A stretch of 64,000 nt of DNA from Myxococcota bacterium (lineage in GTDB: Bacteria; Myxococcota_A; UBA796; UBA9615; JAKLKC01). The notes under the pieces were generated by a model, which was not told the origin of the DNA, did not search any database, and saw nothing but the letters and a program-made list of their open reading frames with translations. Below are positions 1 to 8,235 of this stretch, in pieces (position 1 is the stretch's first letter; each line of letters begins with the position of its first letter). Both the position numbers and the translations under genes were made by a program. Where the stretch lies: assembly GCA_023150875.1 (NCBI GenBank), contig JAKLKC010000025.1:1-64000 (forward strand). Reading direction: 5' to 3'.

Positions 1-133
1 AAACGATGTTCTGCCCGCGCCGGATCGCGTGCAGGAAGCGCGCGTACTGCGCGTTGGTCACCTCGGTGCGGTCGATCAGGAACGGCGTCAGCTCGACGAG
101 GTGCCTCGGCCCGTGCGGATCCCCTTCCCCCAT
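1..133 (-). CDS. Formylglycine-generating-enzyme (FGE/SUMF1)-like protein, N-terminal fragment cut by window edge
   Basis: Minus-strand reading frame that runs off the left edge. The 44 visible residues contain the block VELTPFLIDRTEVTNAQYAR, the conserved start of the FGE-sulfatase domain found in formylglycine-generating enzymes and in many lectin-like or kinase-associated proteins. In most family members this block follows a short lead ending in a hydrophobic-Met-Gly motif. Here the ATG at 133 is itself that Met-Gly, and an in-frame stop lies upstream, so the protein either starts at the domain edge or has lost its N-terminus. It is divergent from the flavoprotein at 182. The specific function cannot be told from this fragment. 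Confidence 0.6.
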   Translation of the reverse strand, partial: MGEGDPHGPRHLVELTPFLIDRTEVTNAQYARFLHAIRRGQNIV

Positions 134-181
134 CCCGCAAAGTGCCTAAGGATGGTAGCTTTGTCGGATGGAACGCTGGCC

Positions 182-1069
182 ATGGCACTGATCCTCGTCC
201 CTGCGACGGTGACGCGACTCGAAGTCCTCGATCCCGGCGAGTTCCGGGTGGTCGAGCTGACCTTGCCCCCGGCCGCCGAGGTCGACGGCACGATGTACCC
301 GGTGGTGGACGACCTCCGCGCCGGCACGGCCTTCCTGGCGGAGCCCATGGGCGCGCGCACCCGGAAGCCGCAGAAGCGCCTCTACACCCGCAGCAACGTG
401 GGCCTGCTCTCGCCCCGGGTGCTCCAGACGGTGATCAACCGCTCCCACGAGGACCGGGCGGACACCTCCATCTGGTGGCAGACCGAGGAGGTGAGGCTCG
501 GGACCGAGGTGCCGGTCCGGGTCGAGCTGGACGACGCCGGGGAGGCCCTGCGACCCTACGAGCACCGGATCGGCGACGACGAGAAGAACCTCAAGCTCGA
601 GCCCGACGCCTGGTGGCGCGAGCGCCGCTTCCTCGGTCTCGCCTTCGGCACCGGCCTGACCCCCCTCATCGCCCACCTGCGCTACATGGCGGCGATGCGC
701 TTCGGCCGGAGCGCCCGCCACCGGGGGGCCCACTACTCCCTGGTGCTCAGCGTGCGGAACCCCCGGCAGTTGATGTTCCACGAGGAGCTGCTGGGGATCC
801 GGCGGGCCTTCCCCGAGCACTTCGACTACCACCCCATCCTGACCCGGGAGTGGCCGGCGGACTGGGCCCACGGCACGGGGCGCATCGTCCGCACCGAGCG
901 CCGGTCCGACGGGGCCCTGGTCGGCGACGTGTCGGCCCTGCTGGAGCGGGTGCCGGACCTGGAGACCCGCCACGTCCGCATGTGCGGCGGGAAGGCGTGC
1001 GAGCGCCAGCTCCGGGAGGGCTTCGAGCGCCTGGTGCGCCCCGCCAGCTTCAAGGCCGAGGTCTGGTGA
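182..1069 (+). CDS. Ferredoxin-NADP reductase-like FAD/NAD(P)-binding oxidoreductase
   Basis: Encodes 295 aa with FNR-superfamily architecture. An N-terminal FAD-binding barrel carries the flavin motif RLYT (residues 66-69). The C-terminal NAD(P)-binding half has GTGLTP at 156-161, a strand resembling 'lvyGvRnpeelLyreEL' at about 185-203, and an MCGG motif at 268-271 in place of the usual C-G-x-P. Such enzymes pass electrons between NAD(P)H and a ferredoxin, flavodoxin or attached oxygenase. ATG 182 is chosen because homology begins here; ATG 152 is an in-frame alternative, and neither has a strong ribosome site. No partner ferredoxin or oxygenase gene lies next to it, so the electron partner is unknown. 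Confidence 0.75.
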   Translation: MALILVPATVTRLEVLDPGEFRVVELTLPPAAEVDGTMYPVVDDLRAGTAFLAEPMGARTRKPQKRLYTRSNVGLLSPRVLQTVINRSHEDRADTSIWWQTEEVRLGTEVPVRVELDDAGEALRPYEHRIGDDEKNLKLEPDAWWRERRFLGLAFGTGLTPLIAHLRYMAAMRFGRSARHRGAHYSLVLSVRNPRQLMFHEELLGIRRAFPEHFDYHPILTREWPADWAHGTGRIVRTERRSDGALVGDVSALLERVPDLETRHVRMCGGKACERQLREGFERLVRPASFKAEVW

Positions 1070-1136
1070 GGGCCGGCGGCCGCCCCCCCGCGGACCTTCC
1101 CGAACTCCCCCTCATGCTCGGCCTCTCCGCCCGCCG

Positions 1137-1814
1137 GTGACCTCACCACCGGACGTGCCCCGCCCCGATCCCCGCGCCGTCGCGGCGCGCACCCTGTCGC
1201 ACTACTCCCGGAATGCCGCGTCCTTCTGGGCGGCCACGCGGGACCACGACGTCTCGTCCAGCCGGGCGGCGCTGCTCTCGGCCATCGAGTGCACACCCCC
1301 CTTCGCCTTGCTGGACCTGGGCTGCGGAGGGGGCCGCGACCTGGCCGCCTTCCGCGACCTGGGGCACCGGGCGGTGGGGATCGAGGGCTGCCCGGAGCTG
1401 GCGGCCATCGCCCGCGCCCACTCCGGGTGCGAGGTCCTGGAGCAGGACCTGCTGGCCCTGGACCTGCCGGAGGCGGGCCTGGACGGGGTCTTCGCCAACG
1501 CCTCCCTGTTCCACGTCCCGTCCAGGGAGGTCCGCCGGGTCCTGGGGGATCTCCGCCGGGCCCTGCGCCCCCGAGGGGTGCTGTTCTGCTCCAACCCCCG
1601 GGGCGACGACGCGGAAGGGTGGAACGGGGACCGCTACGGCGTGTGGTGGTCCACCCCGTCGTGGCTGGCCCTGGTCGCGGGTCAAGGCTTCGAGCCCCTC
1701 GGGCACTGGTACCGCCCCGAGTGCCTGCCCCCGAGCCAGCAACCCTGGCTCGCCTCCCTGTGGCGCCGCGCCCCCGACGGATGCGACAGGGATCCTGGTG
1801 GCGCGGCGGCGTGA
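1137..1814 (+). CDS. Class I SAM-dependent methyltransferase
   Basis: A 225-aa protein starting at GTG 1137, 67 nt after the flavoprotein and on the same strand. Motif I, LLDLGCGGGRDL, is at residues 58-69. It is followed by an acidic residue ending strand 2 (GIEG), motif II/III regions (QDLLALDLP, ANASLFHVP) and a post-III strand with RPRGVLFCSNPRG. This is the standard Rossmann-like Methyltransf_11/25 fold. The substrate is not evident. It may be co-transcribed with the upstream flavoprotein. Confidence 0.8.
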   Translation: MTSPPDVPRPDPRAVAARTLSHYSRNAASFWAATRDHDVSSSRAALLSAIECTPPFALLDLGCGGGRDLAAFRDLGHRAVGIEGCPELAAIARAHSGCEVLEQDLLALDLPEAGLDGVFANASLFHVPSREVRRVLGDLRRALRPRGVLFCSNPRGDDAEGWNGDRYGVWWSTPSWLALVAGQGFEPLGHWYRPECLPPSQQPWLASLWRRAPDGCDRDPGGAAA

Positions 1815-1937
1815 TTGGTTACACGATCCGCGAAGAAATAAAAGTTTCCATGCCCGCGAATGTCTCCCGCGAGCCCCCCGTCTGCCCGGCCGTGCAACGA
1901 GATACGGCGGCCGACGGAGCCGCCCCGGGAGACAGAA

Positions 1938-2333
1938 ATGAAGCGCATCGCCCTCACCAGCCTCGCCCTCTTCGTCCTCGGCGCCGCCTCCTTCGGGACC
2001 GGCTGCGGCACCGACATCCACGTCCGCGAGACGGTCATCGTGCGGCCGGGCAAGCCCCGCGCGGTCAAGAAGGTCAGCGTCGAGAAGGTCCACGTCGTCC
2101 ACCGGGACGCCGTCCGCCGGGCGACCGGCCCCACGGTGGTGGTCCGCGCGCCCGGAGCGGTGACCGTCGCGGCGAAGGCGGCGAAGGCGAAGGCCGCCCG
2201 CATCGAGGAGCGCCTGGAACGGAGGGCGGAGGCCCGGGAGGACCTGAAGGAGAAGAGGGCGAGGCGGATCGCCGCCCGGAGGGCCGAGCGCAGGGACGAT
2301 CGCCCCCTCCCCATCCTCACCGTCTCCCTGTGA
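1938..2333 (+). CDS. Small Lys/Arg-rich putative lipoprotein
   Basis: Predicted 131 aa. ATG 1938 is preceded by a purine-rich ribosome site (GGGAGACAG). Residues 1-22 form a signal peptide ending in GTGC with Cys23 as the likely lipidation site, although the lipobox is not canonical. The mature part starts with a beta-like Val-rich region and ends in a highly basic Ala/Arg/Lys/Glu helix (about 75-120). No family is recognised. The 123-nt gap before it contains an AT-rich patch (GAAGAAATAAAAG) unusual for this genome, possibly a promoter or leader region. Confidence 0.6.
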   Translation: MKRIALTSLALFVLGAASFGTGCGTDIHVRETVIVRPGKPRAVKKVSVEKVHVVHRDAVRRATGPTVVVRAPGAVTVAAKAAKAKAARIEERLERRAEAREDLKEKRARRIAARRAERRDDRPLPILTVSL

Positions 2334-2342
2334 CCGCCCCCA

Positions 2343-2378
2343 GGACGCCCCCCGCCCCCGCCGGGCGGGGGGCCGTCC
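2343..2378. terminator. Strong GC hairpin between convergent genes
   Basis: Inverted repeat GCCCCCCGCCC (2347-2357) / GGGCGGGGGGC (2363-2373) with a 5-nt loop, extended by GGAC/GTCC on the outside. It sits in the 50-nt gap between two convergent genes. There is no T-tract, so action as an intrinsic terminator for both strands is inferred from position and stem strength. Confidence 0.5.
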
Positions 2379-2383
2379 CCGCT

Positions 2384-3406
2384 CTAGACCCCCGCCCCCG
2401 AGCTGAAGTAGAGCACCCCCACGGCGACGCCGTACACCAGGACCATCAGCAGGCTGGTGGGCTCCAGGGCGGAGAACCTCCGCTCGGCGCGATACACGAT
2501 CCCCGCGAGGCCCAGGCTCATCAGCACGACCACGAACATCGCCGTGATGGCGTGTTCGGGGCCCACCGTGCGGAAGAACGAGCCGGGTCCCTGGACGACG
2601 TCCAGCACCGGGAAGACCAGCATGTTGAAGCCGTTGGAGCCGAAGAGGTTGCCGACGGCGAGGTCGAAGGAGCCCAGCCGCACCGCCGCCAGGCTGGCGA
2701 CCAGCTCCGGCAGCGAGGTCGAGAACCCCACCAGCAACGTGCCGACGAAGCTGGCCCCGAGCCCGGTCAGCTCGGCGATCCGGGCCGCCGACCACGCGAA
2801 GGCGGGCGCGGCGACGAGGATCGCCACCGTGGCCGCGAGGAAGCCCCTCAGCCCCGCGCGCAGGGCCGCCCGGCGGACGGCGGGGTCGGCGGCGTGGGCC
2901 TCCGGGGCGGAGGCCGGGGGGGCCCCGTTCTCCCTCCGCCGGCCGTGGTAGTAGATCGCCCGGGTGCCGCCGACGTACACCAGGATCAGCACGACGCCCC
3001 CGGGATCCACGCCCAGCACGGTCCCGTCCAGGCGCATCAGCAGGAGCGCCGCGGCGAGGGCCGTGAGGACGATCCCGACGTTGGCGGCGAGGGCGTGGTC
3101 CAGGGTCGCCTCCCGCAGCAGGCGTCCCCGGGCGGGCAGCAGGTCCACCAGGGCCAGGATCAGCATGTTGGCGAGCCCGGACCCGAACAGGTCCCCCACC
3201 GCCAGGTCGGGGACGCCCATGCGGACCGCCGAGATGTCGGTGGCAAGCTCCGGCAGGGAGGTCGCCATGGCCAGCAGGATCGATCCGACCCACAGCCGGC
3301 CGATCCCCGTCGCCTCGGCGATGGAGTCGGAGTAGCGGGCCAGCGCCGTCCCCGCCGCCACCACCACCCCGCCGCACACCGTGAACAGCAGCAGCGCGAT
3401 CAGCAT
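2384..3406 (-). CDS. Calcium/sodium (cation/proton) antiporter, CaCA family
   Basis: A 340-aa inner-membrane protein with about ten hydrophobic segments and the two inverted alpha-repeats of the Na+/Ca2+ exchanger superfamily. Repeat 1 has ATSLPEL (48-54) and GDLFGS (71-76). Repeat 2 has STSLPEL (229-235) and GNLFGSNGFN (252-261). The acidic residues in these repeats (Glu53, Glu234) are the ion ligands known in the family. ATG 3406 follows a GAGGGTGG ribosome site. It most resembles the bacterial YrbG type. It is followed on the same strand by nothing and ends at the 2343 hairpin. Exchange of Ca2+ for H+ or Na+ is inferred from the family. Confidence 0.88.
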   Translation of the reverse strand: MLIALLLFTVCGGVVVAAGTALARYSDSIAEATGIGRLWVGSILLAMATSLPELATDISAVRMGVPDLAVGDLFGSGLANMLILALVDLLPARGRLLREATLDHALAANVGIVLTALAAALLLMRLDGTVLGVDPGGVVLILVYVGGTRAIYYHGRRRENGAPPASAPEAHAADPAVRRAALRAGLRGFLAATVAILVAAPAFAWSAARIAELTGLGASFVGTLLVGFSTSLPELVASLAAVRLGSFDLAVGNLFGSNGFNMLVFPVLDVVQGPGSFFRTVGPEHAITAMFVVVLMSLGLAGIVYRAERRFSALEPTSLLMVLVYGVAVGVLYFSSGAGV

Positions 3407-3450
3407 CGGTCCACCCTCTCGATCCCTCCGCGGCGTCCCCGGGTCGGGCC

Positions 3451-4767
3451 CTAGAGCATGACCCCGGCGACGCAGGCGGTCATGAAGGCCGCCAGGGAGC
3501 CCGCCACCATCGCCCGCAGGGCGATCTCCGCCAGGTCCCCCGCCCGGGAGGGCGCCATGCCGCCGATCCCGCCGAGCTGGATCCCCACCGACGCGAAGTT
3601 GGCGAAGCCGCACAGGGCGTAGCTGGCGATGATGGCGCTGCGCTGGGACAGGGGATCGGGGCCCCCCATGATCTCGCCGAGGTGCACGTAGGCGACGAAC
3701 TCGGTGAGGACGAGCTTCTCGCCCAGCAGGGCGCCCACCCGGCCCGCCTCCGCCCAGGGCACCCCCATGAGGGCGGCGATGGGGGTGAAGACCCAGCCCA
3801 GCAGGCGCGAGAGGGAGAGGGGCTCGCAGCCGTCCGGGAGGCCGAAGCGGGGCACGCCGTCGCACACGCCCACGGGCACGAGGGAGAGGGCCCAGTCCGC
3901 CATCGCCATGAGGGCGACGAAGGCGATGAGCATCGCCGCGACGTTGAGGGCCAGGCCCATCCCCTCCGTCGCGCCCCGGGCCGCCGCCTGCATCACGTTG
4001 CGGTCGGGCCTCTCGTCCACGGCGGGCACGGACCGGGCGGTCTCGGGCACGCCGGTCTCGGGCAGCATGACCTTCGCGCAGACCAGCGCCGCGGGGGCGG
4101 AGAGGACCGAGGCGGTGACGAGGTGGCCGGCGATCCCCGGGACGTGCTTGAGGAACTGCACGTAGGCCGCCATGACCCCGCCGGCGACGGTGGCGAAGCC
4201 CCCGGTCATCACGCAGAAGAGCTCGCTGCGGGTCATGCGGGGGATGTAGGGGCGGACCAGCAGGGGGGCCTCGGTCTGCCCCAGCAGGACGTTCGCCGCC
4301 GCCGACAGGGTCTCGGCGCCGCTGGTGCCCATGGTGCGCTTCATCCCCCAGGCCATCCCCCGCACCACGACCTGCATCACCCCCAGGTGGTAGGCCACCG
4401 CCATGAGGCTGGAGAAGAACACGATGCTGGGAAGGACCCAGAAGGCGAAGGTCTTGACCGGGGGGGAGATCCGCCCGGCGTAGACCTGGGACGCGCCCTC
4501 GGGATCGGCGATCCGGTGGGGTTCGACGGACTGGAACACGAACTCGGCCCCGGCCTCGCCGAAGGAGAGGAGGCGGCGCACCGAGGTGTCGACGGTGGTG
4601 AAGAAGAGGTCCTGGGCCCCGGGGCTGAGCACCACCAGGCCCAGGAGGAGCTGGAGGGCCAGTCCCCAGGCGACCACGCGCACCGGGAAGCGCCGCCGCT
4701 CCTCGCTGAGCAGCCAGGCGATGGCGACGAGGGCGAAGAGACCCAGGAAGGAGACGAGGCGGTCCAA
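3451..4767 (-). CDS. Concentrative nucleoside transporter (CNT/NupC family)
   Basis: Encodes 438 aa, the usual bacterial CNT length. TTG 4767 is taken as start because it follows AGGGGG by 5 nt and the first transmembrane helix begins at once. Family signatures are GQTEAPLL (163-170), GEKLVLTEFVAY (349-360, matching the CNT motif G-x-K-x3-N-E-x-x-A-Y with Thr for Asn), and a Gly-rich helical hairpin at about 383-406. It should import nucleosides driven by H+ or Na+ at the inner membrane. It lies 44 nt upstream of the cation exchanger on the same strand, so the two may be co-transcribed. Confidence 0.88.
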   Translation of the reverse strand: MDRLVSFLGLFALVAIAWLLSEERRRFPVRVVAWGLALQLLLGLVVLSPGAQDLFFTTVDTSVRRLLSFGEAGAEFVFQSVEPHRIADPEGASQVYAGRISPPVKTFAFWVLPSIVFFSSLMAVAYHLGVMQVVVRGMAWGMKRTMGTSGAETLSAAANVLLGQTEAPLLVRPYIPRMTRSELFCVMTGGFATVAGGVMAAYVQFLKHVPGIAGHLVTASVLSAPAALVCAKVMLPETGVPETARSVPAVDERPDRNVMQAAARGATEGMGLALNVAAMLIAFVALMAMADWALSLVPVGVCDGVPRFGLPDGCEPLSLSRLLGWVFTPIAALMGVPWAEAGRVGALLGEKLVLTEFVAYVHLGEIMGGPDPLSQRSAIIASYALCGFANFASVGIQLGGIGGMAPSRAGDLAEIALRAMVAGSLAAFMTACVAGVML

Positions 4768-4829
4768 TGGATCCCCCTGCCGCGGACGGGCCGTGCCAGC
4801 ATAGAGCCCCGCCCCCGGGGGACGCAATT

Positions 4830-4868
4830 GCGGGCCGCCGGCCCCGGGGGCCCGGCCGCCGGGCCCGC
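4830..4868. repeat. Imperfect long GC inverted repeat in a divergent promoter region
   Basis: GCGGGCC at 4830-4836 pairs with GGCCCGC at 4862-4868, with further imperfect pairing inside. It lies in the 177-nt space between the divergent nucleoside transporter and the MacA-like gene. It could be an operator or a transcript hairpin in the 5' leader of the efflux operon; no clear -10 box is seen here. Confidence 0.35.
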
Positions 4869-4944
4869 CACCCCCTCCTTGACGGAGGCCCCCGCAGGAC
4901 CCAACCTGCCCCGGACCGCCCGCCCCACCCGTCCCGAGGACCCG

Positions 4945-6180
4945 ATGACCCGCCGCGCCGCCGGCCTGCTCCTCCTGGCCGCCATCGCCGCCGCCGCCTT
5001 CTACCGGGCGCGGGGCGGAGAGCCCGAGGGCCCGTCGTGGCGGACGGGGACCGTCGAGAGGGGGGACCTGAAGAGCGTCGTGTCGGCCACGGGCACCCTG
5101 GAGGCCGTCACCACCGTCGAGGTCGGCACCCAGGTGTCGGGGATCATCTCGGAGATCCTCGTGGACTTCAACGACCTGGTGAAGAAGGGCCAGGTGATCG
5201 CCCGCATCGACGAGGCGCTGCTCCGCATCGACGTCGAGGGCGCCCGGGCCCGGCTCGCCCAGGCCGAGGCCGAGAGGGACCTGGCCGTCGTCGAGCACCG
5301 GCGGATCGCCACGCTGCGGGAGTCCGACTCGGCGACGGAGCGGGAGCTCGAGACCGCGCGCTCCGCCGCCGCAGTGGCCGAGGCCGTCGCCCTCGCCGCC
5401 CGGACGAGCTACGACCGGGCCCGAAAGAACCTCGCCTACGCCACCATCGCCGCCCCCATCGACGGGACGGTGGTGGAGCGGGCCGTGGACGTGGGCCAGA
5501 CCGTCAACGCCGGCTTCTCCGCCCCCCGGCTCTTCACCATCGCCGGCGACCTGTCGCGGATGCGGATCCTCGCCGCCGTGGACGAGGCGGACATCGGCCG
5601 GATCCGCGAGGGCCAGGAGGTCGACTTCAACGTGCAGGCGTGGCCCGACGACACCTTCCACGGCACGGTGCGGCAGGTGCGTCTCCAGTCGGCCCTCCAG
5701 GAGAACGTCGTCACCTACACCGCCGTGGTGGACGTGGCCAACGACGACGGCCGGCTCCTCCCCGGCATGACCGCCACCGTCGAGTTCGTGGCGGCCCGGG
5801 CCCGGGACGTGCTCTCGGTGCCCGGCGCGGCCCTGCGCTTCCGGCCCCCCGGGGCGGGGGATGCGGGCGCTGGGAGGCCGGGGCGGCCCGGCGGCGGAGA
5901 GGGGCGGGCGCGCCGGGGTGAAGGCCGGCGGGGAGGGGCGGAGGCCGGCGGCGGGCCGAAGAGGGGCACGGTCCACCTCCTCGGCCAGGGCGGGGACCTG
6001 GTCCCCGTGGAGGTGGAGCTGGGCCTCGAGGGCGAGGACCGGGTGGAGGTCCGCGCCAACGCGCTGGCGGAGGGGGCGGAGGTGGCCATCGGCACCTGGA
6101 GCGGGGGTCCGGGGGGCGGCGGCTCCAGCCCCTTCCAGCCCGCCCCCACCGGGGAACGGCGGCCTCCCGGGAGCTTCTGA
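4945..6180 (+). CDS. MacA-like periplasmic adaptor (membrane fusion protein) of a tripartite efflux pump
   Basis: A 411-aa protein with an N-terminal membrane anchor (residues 5-20). A lipoyl-like half domain (about 57-90, including GTQVSGIISEI) is followed by an alpha-helical hairpin rich in Ala/Arg/Glu (about 95-160), the second lipoyl half (YATIAAPIDGTVVERAV, about 165-181) and beta-barrel and membrane-proximal domains. This is the HlyD/MacA adaptor plan. It is first in an operon with an ABC ATPase and a MacB-like permease; its TGA overlaps the next ATG. Oddly, about 40 residues (302-341) are almost only Gly, Arg, Ala and Pro, inserted before the last beta domain. ATG 4945 follows GAGGA. 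Confidence 0.88.
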   Translation: MTRRAAGLLLLAAIAAAAFYRARGGEPEGPSWRTGTVERGDLKSVVSATGTLEAVTTVEVGTQVSGIISEILVDFNDLVKKGQVIARIDEALLRIDVEGARARLAQAEAERDLAVVEHRRIATLRESDSATERELETARSAAAVAEAVALAARTSYDRARKNLAYATIAAPIDGTVVERAVDVGQTVNAGFSAPRLFTIAGDLSRMRILAAVDEADIGRIREGQEVDFNVQAWPDDTFHGTVRQVRLQSALQENVVTYTAVVDVANDDGRLLPGMTATVEFVAARARDVLSVPGAALRFRPPGAGDAGAGRPGRPGGGEGRARRGEGRRGGAEAGGGPKRGTVHLLGQGGDLVPVEVELGLEGEDRVEVRANALAEGAEVAIGTWSGGPGGGGSSPFQPAPTGERRPPGSF

Positions 6181-6935
6181 TGGAGGGGGCGCCCCTCATC
6201 GAGCTCCGGGGGATCACCCGGGACTACGTCCTGGGCGGCGACCGCGTCCCGGCGCTGCGGGGCGTGGACCTCGTCGTCCGGCGGGGCGAGATGGTGGCCA
6301 TCATGGGGGCGTCGGGCTCGGGGAAGTCCACCCTGATGAACGTCCTGGGGTGCCTGGACCGCCCCACCTCGGGGACCTACCTGCTGGACGGCGTCCCCGT
6401 GGAGGGGAGGTCCGACGACGCTCTGGCGGACCTGCGGAACCAGAGGCTCGGGTTCATCTTCCAGGGGTTCAACCTGCTCGCCCGCACCAGCGCCGTCGAG
6501 AACGTCGAGCTGCCCCTCCTGTACGACCGCCGGGGGCGCTTCCCGGATCCCCGGGCCCGGGCCCGCGCCGCCCTGGAGAGGGTCGGCCTCGCGGGGCGTC
6601 TCCAGCACCATCCCGACGCCCTCTCGGGGGGCCAGCAACAGCGGGTGGCCATCGCGCGGGCCCTGGTCACCGAGCCCTCCGTCCTGCTCGCCGACGAGCC
6701 CACGGGGAACCTGGACTCCCGCACGTCCCTCGAGATCATGGCGCTCTTCCAGGGGCTCAACGATCAGGGGATCACCCTGCTCATCGTCACCCACGAGGAC
6801 GAGGTCGCCGCGTGCTGCCGGCGCAAGGTCGTCATGCTGGACGGGCGGATCGTCTCGGACCAGCCCGTGGAGGAGCGGATCGGGGCCGAGGAGCAGCGGG
6901 AGCGCCTCGGCCCGGCGGCGGGGGGGGCGAGGTGA
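6180..6935 (+). CDS. ABC transporter ATPase, MacB/LolD type
   Basis: Encodes 251 aa. Walker A is GASGSGKST (43-51), the Q-loop is FQGFN (94-98), the signature is LSGGQQQR (148-155), Walker B is VLLADEP (168-174), and the switch histidine is His205. The pattern is that of the MacB/LolD branch, which drives mechanotransmission rather than classical import. The start ATG overlaps the adaptor stop (TGATG) and its stop overlaps the permease start (GTGA). In E. coli MacB the ATPase and permease are fused; here they are separate polypeptides, which is common outside gammaproteobacteria. Confidence 0.92.
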   Translation: MEGAPLIELRGITRDYVLGGDRVPALRGVDLVVRRGEMVAIMGASGSGKSTLMNVLGCLDRPTSGTYLLDGVPVEGRSDDALADLRNQRLGFIFQGFNLLARTSAVENVELPLLYDRRGRFPDPRARARAALERVGLAGRLQHHPDALSGGQQQRVAIARALVTEPSVLLADEPTGNLDSRTSLEIMALFQGLNDQGITLLIVTHEDEVAACCRRKVVMLDGRIVSDQPVEERIGAEEQRERLGPAAGGAR

Positions 6936-8149
6936 GGTGGATCCCCCTCACCCGCTTCGCCCTGCGCAGCATCCGCCGCAACCCCGGGCGCTCGGCGCTG
7001 ACCATCCTCGGCATGGTGATCGGCGTCGGATCGGTGGTGGTGATGGTGGCCATCGGCCAGGGGGCCCAGGCCCGGATCCAGGCCCAGGTGGACGCCCTCG
7101 GCACCCACCTCGTGGTGGTCACCCCGGGCGCCAGCACCCGGGGGGGCGTCAGCGGCGGCGCGGGCAGCCTGAACCGCCTGACCCTGGAGGACGCCGAGAG
7201 GCTGGAGCGGGAGGGGCTGCGCCTCTCGGCGGTGTCCCCGGTGATCTTCACCCGCACCCGGGCGGTGGGGGGAGGCGGCAACTGGCGCACCATGATCCAC
7301 GGCGTGAACAGCCGCTACCTGGAGATCCGCGACTGGCAGGTCGCGTCGGGCCGCCCCTTCGACCGGGACGACGAGCGGGCGAGGCGGAAGGTGGCCCTCC
7401 TCGGGCACACCGTCGCCGAGGCCCTCTTCCCCGAGCAGGACCCCGTGGGGCAGCAGGTGACCCTGCGGGGCGTGCCCATGAAGGTCCTGGGGGTGCTCCA
7501 GCGGAAGGGCCAGACCGCCGACGGCACCGACCAGGACGACGTGGTGCTCGTGCCCCACACCACCGTGCAGGCCCGCCTGTCGGGCTGGAGCTTCATCGCC
7601 CAGATCCTCGCCAGCGCCTGGTCCAAGGAGGACGTCCCCGAGGCGATGGCGGAGGTGAGGACGCTCATGCGCCACTCCCACCGCCTCGCGTCGTGGGAGG
7701 AGGACGACTTCACCGTCCGGGACCAGGGGGCCCTCGGGGAGGCCGCCCGGGGCACGACGGAGGTGATGACGACGCTGCTGGCCGCCATCGCCAGCATCTC
7801 GCTGCTGGTGGGCGGGATCGGCATCATGAACATCATGCTGGTGTCGGTGACGGAGAGGACCCGCGAGATCGGCATCCGCCGGGCCGTCGGGGCCCGGGGC
7901 TCGGACGTGCTCGCCCAGTTCCTGGTGGAGAGCTGCGTGCTCAGCGCCCTCGGGGGCGTGGCGGGCCTGGTGCTGGGCGTGGTCGCCACGGTTCTGGTGG
8001 GCCGCCTCACCGGCTGGGCGACGGCCATCAGCCCCTCGGTCCTGCTGCTGTCCTTCGGCTTCTCGGCGGCGGTGGGGATCTTCTTCGGCTGGTACCCCGC
8101 CCGGCGGGCCGCGGCCCTGGACCCCATCGAGGCGCTGCGGCACTCGTGA
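6932..8149 (+). CDS. MacB-like ABC permease with periplasmic core domain
   Basis: A 405-aa FtsX-type permease. It has an N-terminal transmembrane helix (about 17-39), a large periplasmic MacB_PCD domain (about 40-280), then three C-terminal helices. The conserved GGIGIMNIMLVSVTERTREI segment and the IRRAVGA motif after it are hallmarks of this family. GTG 6932 overlaps the ATPase stop. With its adaptor and ATPase it should form an efflux pump for a macrolide, peptide or lipopeptide. No outer-membrane TolC partner is encoded nearby, so a shared TolC elsewhere is likely. Confidence 0.92.
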   Translation: MRWIPLTRFALRSIRRNPGRSALTILGMVIGVGSVVVMVAIGQGAQARIQAQVDALGTHLVVVTPGASTRGGVSGGAGSLNRLTLEDAERLEREGLRLSAVSPVIFTRTRAVGGGGNWRTMIHGVNSRYLEIRDWQVASGRPFDRDDERARRKVALLGHTVAEALFPEQDPVGQQVTLRGVPMKVLGVLQRKGQTADGTDQDDVVLVPHTTVQARLSGWSFIAQILASAWSKEDVPEAMAEVRTLMRHSHRLASWEEDDFTVRDQGALGEAARGTTEVMTTLLAAIASISLLVGGIGIMNIMLVSVTERTREIGIRRAVGARGSDVLAQFLVESCVLSALGGVAGLVLGVVATVLVGRLTGWATAISPSVLLLSFGFSAAVGIFFGWYPARRAAALDPIEALRHS

Positions 8150-8235
8150 GACCCGGCGCCCCCCGGGATGGGCAGACGCGATCCGATATGGGTGTGTAGT
8201 CGCTTGCCACCCCGCGGGCGGCCCGGACGGGGCCC

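Noticed and set aside
1143-3377. Long minus-strand frame of over 700 codons spanning the methyltransferase, lipoprotein and exchanger
   Set aside because: Crosses three recognisable genes in other frames and has a Gly/Arg/Pro composition typical of non-coding GC-rich frames.
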